From Oscillospiraceae bacterium (GTDB lineage: Bacteria; Bacillota; Clostridia; Oscillospirales; Ruminococcaceae), in the NCBI GenBank assembly GCA_016303195.1, contig JAEDMD010000112.1, positions 1 to 6,438 of the forward strand: a stretch of DNA of 6,438 nucleotides, read 5' to 3'. The notes under the pieces were generated by a model. The model was not told the DNA's origin. It was given only the letters and a program-made list of their open reading frames with translations, and ran no database searches. Below are positions 4,560 to 6,438 of this stretch, piece by piece. The position numbers were made by a program, and so were the translations under genes. Numbering within the stretch: the stretch's first letter is position 1; each line of letters begins with the position of its first letter.

Positions 4560-5967
4560 AGCTTATCGCCCTACTTTCAGCATTTTTCTTGACATGGAAA
4601 TTCACGACCTCATTGTAAACAGAACTGATAAGATAAGCCTCGTAGTTGCGGATATTCAACACTTCCTTCATCTGTTCGACCACATTTTCCATGTGATAGA
4701 TATTTGCTTTCAGCATCACCGACTGCACAGATGCTCTCGGCATTTTCTGACCGTGTATCATTTCATAGGGCTTTGTGGAAAGCACCTGTCTTACCATAGC
4801 CTCAACGATCTGTTCAGCCTCAGCCCAGCCGTCCTCATCGTCATCACAATACCGGTCAAGCCAGCTTGCAAATTCATAGAAGTCGATATTTTGCTTGATG
4901 ATCCCTTTGTATATCTCAAACTTCTGTGTGTAATCGTCCATCATTCTTTCATCTTCCGACTTTTCAACATTTTCAACGTTGAAAGAATGTTGAAACTTTT
5001 TCTGAAATTTTCTCTGCGGAGCAGAAGGACTGATGGAGTCTTGATAACTAAGTTTTTTCTTTTTGTTTATTTTCTCATTTGTATTTAATTGTGCCTGTTT
5101 TTCAGCCTGCGGAATTTCAGCATTTGGGTTTTCCGCAGACCGAAAACCACTATGTTGTTTTTTAGCAGTATCAGCACCCGTTTTGCCCGATTTTTTCACT
5201 TTTTTCGGAAACAGGTCTTTGATACTCTTTTTCGCATTTTTACGTGTTTTCTCCGATTTCTTCTCGGCATCTTCCTTGGAAAGTGCGATCTCGAAAAACT
5301 CGTAGATGTACTCAAAACCATGGCTTTTGCTCTCATTGGATTTGAGCCTTGTGCGGACAAGGTATCCCAGTTCGGTCAGTTCGGCAAGGCGAGCCTTGAT
5401 CGCAGACTTGCCCTCTTTGCAGATCTTTACAAGCCCCGACACGGAGAATTTCCATGTGTTCGGGAGCGACAGCACTTTCAGCAGCAGACCCTTTTGCTTT
5501 GGGTTCAGCTTTTTCGACCTCAACAGCTTATTGCTGATAACGGTAAAATGACTGTCTTTCTTGACTTTATACAGCGTAGCATTCTCTGCTGTGTATGTTT
5601 CCATAACAACATCAGCCTGCGGAACGGAAGTGTCCTTTGCCGAATACTCATAAAAGTCATAGATGTACTTGATTCGCCCATGGGTCTCTTTGGAAGGCAT
5701 CAGCTTGGTACGCACAAGATAGCCCCATGTTTCCAGTTCTTTCAGCATATTACGGACGGCAGTTTCGCCCACAGCACAGATTTTTTCCAGCCCCTTTATC
5801 GTAAAATTCCAGTTCTGGGGCAGGCTCATAGCCTGTGCAAGCAAAAGTATCGCCTGACAGCTGATATTTGTCGAGCCGATAAAACCGTTGCTGAGTATCG
5901 TAAAATCGGCAGTTTTATGCACACGGCAAACTGTATCGCCGATAGTTTTCTGAATTACCTTGTCCAT
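4531..5967 (-). CDS. Replication initiator-like protein: two tandem winged-helix domains plus DUF6017-like C-terminus
   Basis: 478 residues. Residues 18-110 and 137-228 are clear copies of one another: each has F-T-(I/V)-(L/I)-S-N, a central LSLP.(N/T)W.F, a K-I-C recognition-helix region, GYLVRT(K/R)L, and a YIY(D/E)F(Y/F)E end. This is a winged-helix DNA-binding unit of the type used by plasmid initiators and their relatives. Residues 230-330 form a Lys/Ser-rich, probably disordered linker. Residues 345-460 resemble DUF6017 (YKGIIKQNIDF, a central QIVEAMVRQVLSTKP, then NIRNYEAYLISSVYNEV), a C-terminal domain common in replication-associated proteins of Clostridia mobile elements. ATG at 5967 follows GGGGTGAGG within 2-7 nt, 13 bp after the preceding stop. 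Expected role: binding origin repeats and starting replication. A partition or transcription role cannot be excluded. Repeats inside the gene (4962-4995) are candidate targets. Confidence 0.8.
   Translation of the reverse strand: MDKVIQKTIGDTVCRVHKTADFTILSNGFIGSTNISCQAILLLAQAMSLPQNWNFTIKGLEKICAVGETAVRNMLKELETWGYLVRTKLMPSKETHGRIKYIYDFYEYSAKDTSVPQADVVMETYTAENATLYKVKKDSHFTVISNKLLRSKKLNPKQKGLLLKVLSLPNTWKFSVSGLVKICKEGKSAIKARLAELTELGYLVRTRLKSNESKSHGFEYIYEFFEIALSKEDAEKKSEKTRKNAKKSIKDLFPKKVKKSGKTGADTAKKQHSGFRSAENPNAEIPQAEKQAQLNTNEKINKKKKLSYQDSISPSAPQRKFQKKFQHSFNVENVEKSEDERMMDDYTQKFEIYKGIIKQNIDFYEFASWLDRYCDDDEDGWAEAEQIVEAMVRQVLSTKPYEMIHGQKMPRASVQSVMLKANIYHMENVVEQMKEVLNIRNYEAYLISSVYNEVVNFHVKKNAESRAISYDIRQTFGY
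4962..4995. repeat. Four-copy TTTCAAC/GTTGAAA nested palindrome inside the initiator-like gene (candidate iterons)
   Basis: TTTCAAC occurs at 4962-4968 and 4971-4977, and its complement GTTGAAA at 4978-4984 and 4989-4995. The inner pair forms a perfect 14-bp palindrome, TTTCAACGTTGAAA (4971-4984). The outer arms, TTTCAACAT (4962-4970) and ATGTTGAAA (4987-4995), form a second palindrome around it. The DNA encodes the end of the flexible linker before the DUF6017-like domain. A symmetric four-copy 7-mer within 34 bp is far from expected by chance and suggests binding by a dimeric, double-winged-helix protein. Origin function is inferred from analogy with RepA_N plasmids. Confidence 0.7.
5041..5090. 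other. AT-rich segment next to the internal repeats (candidate DNA-unwinding element)
   Basis: Only 8 of these 50 bases are G or C (16%), well below the surrounding genes. The stretch lies 45 bp from the palindromic repeats and encodes the Asn/Lys-rich linker (around NKKKKL). An AT-rich tract beside initiator repeats is the usual layout of a replication origin. However, Lys and Asn codons alone would also make this DNA AT-rich, so the evidence is supportive only. Confidence 0.4.
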
Positions 5968-5980
5968 TTCCTCACCCCAT

Positions 5981-6316
5981 TCACATACCTGTCATTTCAT
6001 GGAAGCCCCACGGCTGATAGGTGAACATCATTTCGGGTATTCTTCTTTTATTGACCGCATAGACCTTGCCGTAGGGCTTGCTGATCTCAAGCAGGAGATT
6101 ATTGTAATCCTCTTTGCCCGTCAGTTCATCGACCGCCTTGCTGACTTCCTCGGGTTCATAGTTCTGCATTTCCTCAAAAGCGAACATCTCCTCAAGGGTC
6201 GCATAGTCGCACCTCGGGTCGTTCATCATGAGTCTGAACAGCTCACGGCTGATCTTCATCAGGTCATACTTCCTGCGTGTACCAAAATCAATTTCTCCGA
6301 TCTCAACCTTTGCCAT
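5981..6316 (-). CDS. Hypothetical protein upstream of the initiator-like gene
   Basis: 111 residues from ATG at 6316. An earlier in-frame GTG at 6433 would give 150 residues, but I rejected it because a perfect AGGAGG lies 7 nt before 6316 and the upstream part overlaps the end of another gene. The protein begins MAKVEIGEIDFGTRRKYDLM. It is charged and probably mostly helical (SRELFRLMMND, LEEMFAFEEM, VSKAVDELTG), then has a C-terminal part rich in Tyr, Pro and Met (YGKVYAVNKRR, MMFTYQPWGF). No catalytic motif, cysteine or membrane helix is visible and I do not recognise the family. It ends 13 bp before the DUF6017-like gene, so the two are very probably co-expressed; a regulatory or partition-linked role is conceivable but not demonstrated. 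Confidence 0.75.
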   Translation of the reverse strand: MAKVEIGEIDFGTRRKYDLMKISRELFRLMMNDPRCDYATLEEMFAFEEMQNYEPEEVSKAVDELTGKEDYNNLLLEISKPYGKVYAVNKRRIPEMMFTYQPWGFHEMTGM

Positions 6317-6323
6317 TGATAGA

Positions 6324-6329
6324 CCTCCT
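6324..6329 (-). promoter_or_regulatory. Perfect AGGAGG ribosome binding site deciding the start at 6316
   Basis: The minus strand reads AGGAGG followed by seven bases and ATG at 6316. This is the strongest Shine-Dalgarno sequence I noticed in the window, and it fixes the start of the 111-residue gene rather than the upstream in-frame GTG. Strong initiation here suggests that this gene and its downstream partner are translated independently of the gene before them. Confidence 0.7.
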
Positions 6330-6386
6330 GTAAATTTTCTTGTAGAAAAGAAAAAGCACTCCTCACCGACCGTCAAGCGACAGCTG

Positions 6387-6438
6387 TTAGAGCCCATCCA
6401 TTTTGTCATCCAAAAGGCGGTGAACTTTGTCACGCAGG
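6387..6438 (-). CDS. C-terminal end of an unidentified protein (cut by the right edge)
   Basis: One minus-strand frame, in phase from 6437, reads LRDKVHRLLDDKMDGL and ends at TAA (6387-6389). The charged, helix-like composition looks like a real protein end. The stop lies 70 bp before the next start, leaving room for that gene's AGGAGG site, as expected for consecutive genes in one direction. Sixteen codons are too few to assign a family; partition or replication proteins are common neighbours of DUF6017-like genes, but that is only context. Confidence 0.5.
   Translation of the reverse strand, partial: LRDKVHRLLDDKMDGL

Noticed and set aside
5089..6024. Long plus-strand open frame of 311 codons opposite the initiator-like gene
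   Set aside because: It lies antisense to a gene with clear domain structure. Its product is rich in Phe, Leu, Cys and His without domain patterns, and it has no supporting ribosome binding site. It is a shadow of the minus-strand gene.
6335..6349. Small TTTTCT/AGAAAA hairpin with a 3-nt loop before the AGGAGG site
   Set aside because: The 6-bp stem has only one G-C pair and no U-run in terminator position. It is too weak to call a terminator or regulator.
6317..6433. N-terminal extension of the 111-residue gene to GTG at 6433
   Set aside because: The perfect AGGAGG before ATG at 6316, and the overlap with the apparent end of an upstream gene, make the extension unlikely.

Overview
The window looks like part of an integrative conjugative element or conjugative plasmid from a Firmicute, most likely a Clostridia gut-type bacterium such as Ruminococcus or a relative. 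This rests on the protein families (a VirD4/TraG coupling protein of the Firmicutes type, a PcfB/DUF3801 protein, a Maff2 protein, a VirB6/TrbL-like protein and a DUF6017-like replication protein) and on the AGGAGG-type ribosome binding sites. No 16S or other taxonomic marker is present, so the host is an inference. Every credible gene lies on the minus strand, so transcription runs from the right edge (6438) to the left edge (1). I see no rRNA, tRNA, CRISPR array, insertion sequence or convincing rho-independent terminator.

Right part (about 4362-6438), replication/maintenance side: the last codons of an unidentified gene, a 111-residue unknown protein behind a perfect AGGAGG site, and a 478-residue protein with two tandem, clearly duplicated winged-helix domains, a Lys-rich linker and a DUF6017-like C-terminal domain. 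A 65-residue unknown gene overlaps its 3' end. The DNA for the linker holds four copies of TTTCAAC/GTTGAAA arranged as a nested palindrome (4962-4995), next to a 50-bp stretch of 16% GC (5041-5090). This is where RepA_N-type plasmids keep their origin, so I propose an in-gene replication origin.

Middle (about 1480-4306), mobilisation: an 88-residue unknown acidic protein, then a PcfB-like relaxosome adaptor, then the VirD4/TraG coupling ATPase. These are joined by stop/start overlaps (CTGA, then TTGA). The PcfB gene most probably starts at a CTG codon with a good ribosome binding site; its usual N-terminal motif lies upstream of the first ATG/GTG/TTG-type start.

Left part (1-1463), mating channel: a Maff2 protein with a long signal-peptide-like N-terminus and two membrane helices (a VirB2-like pilin candidate), a small NPPF-motif methyltransferase-like protein, and the first 115 codons of a VirB6/TrbL-like channel protein. 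The one sizeable intergenic gap (912-1046) ends in an 8-bp stem whose 20-nt loop carries four GGG tracts on the transcribed strand. This potential RNA G-quadruplex hairpin directly abuts the methyltransferase ribosome binding site.

Together the genes describe an element that replicates or maintains itself (DUF6017 protein), delivers its relaxosome to the membrane (PcfB plus VirD4) and builds a type IV secretion channel (Maff2, VirB6 and genes beyond the left edge). The relaxase, oriT, VirB4 and integrase are not in view.
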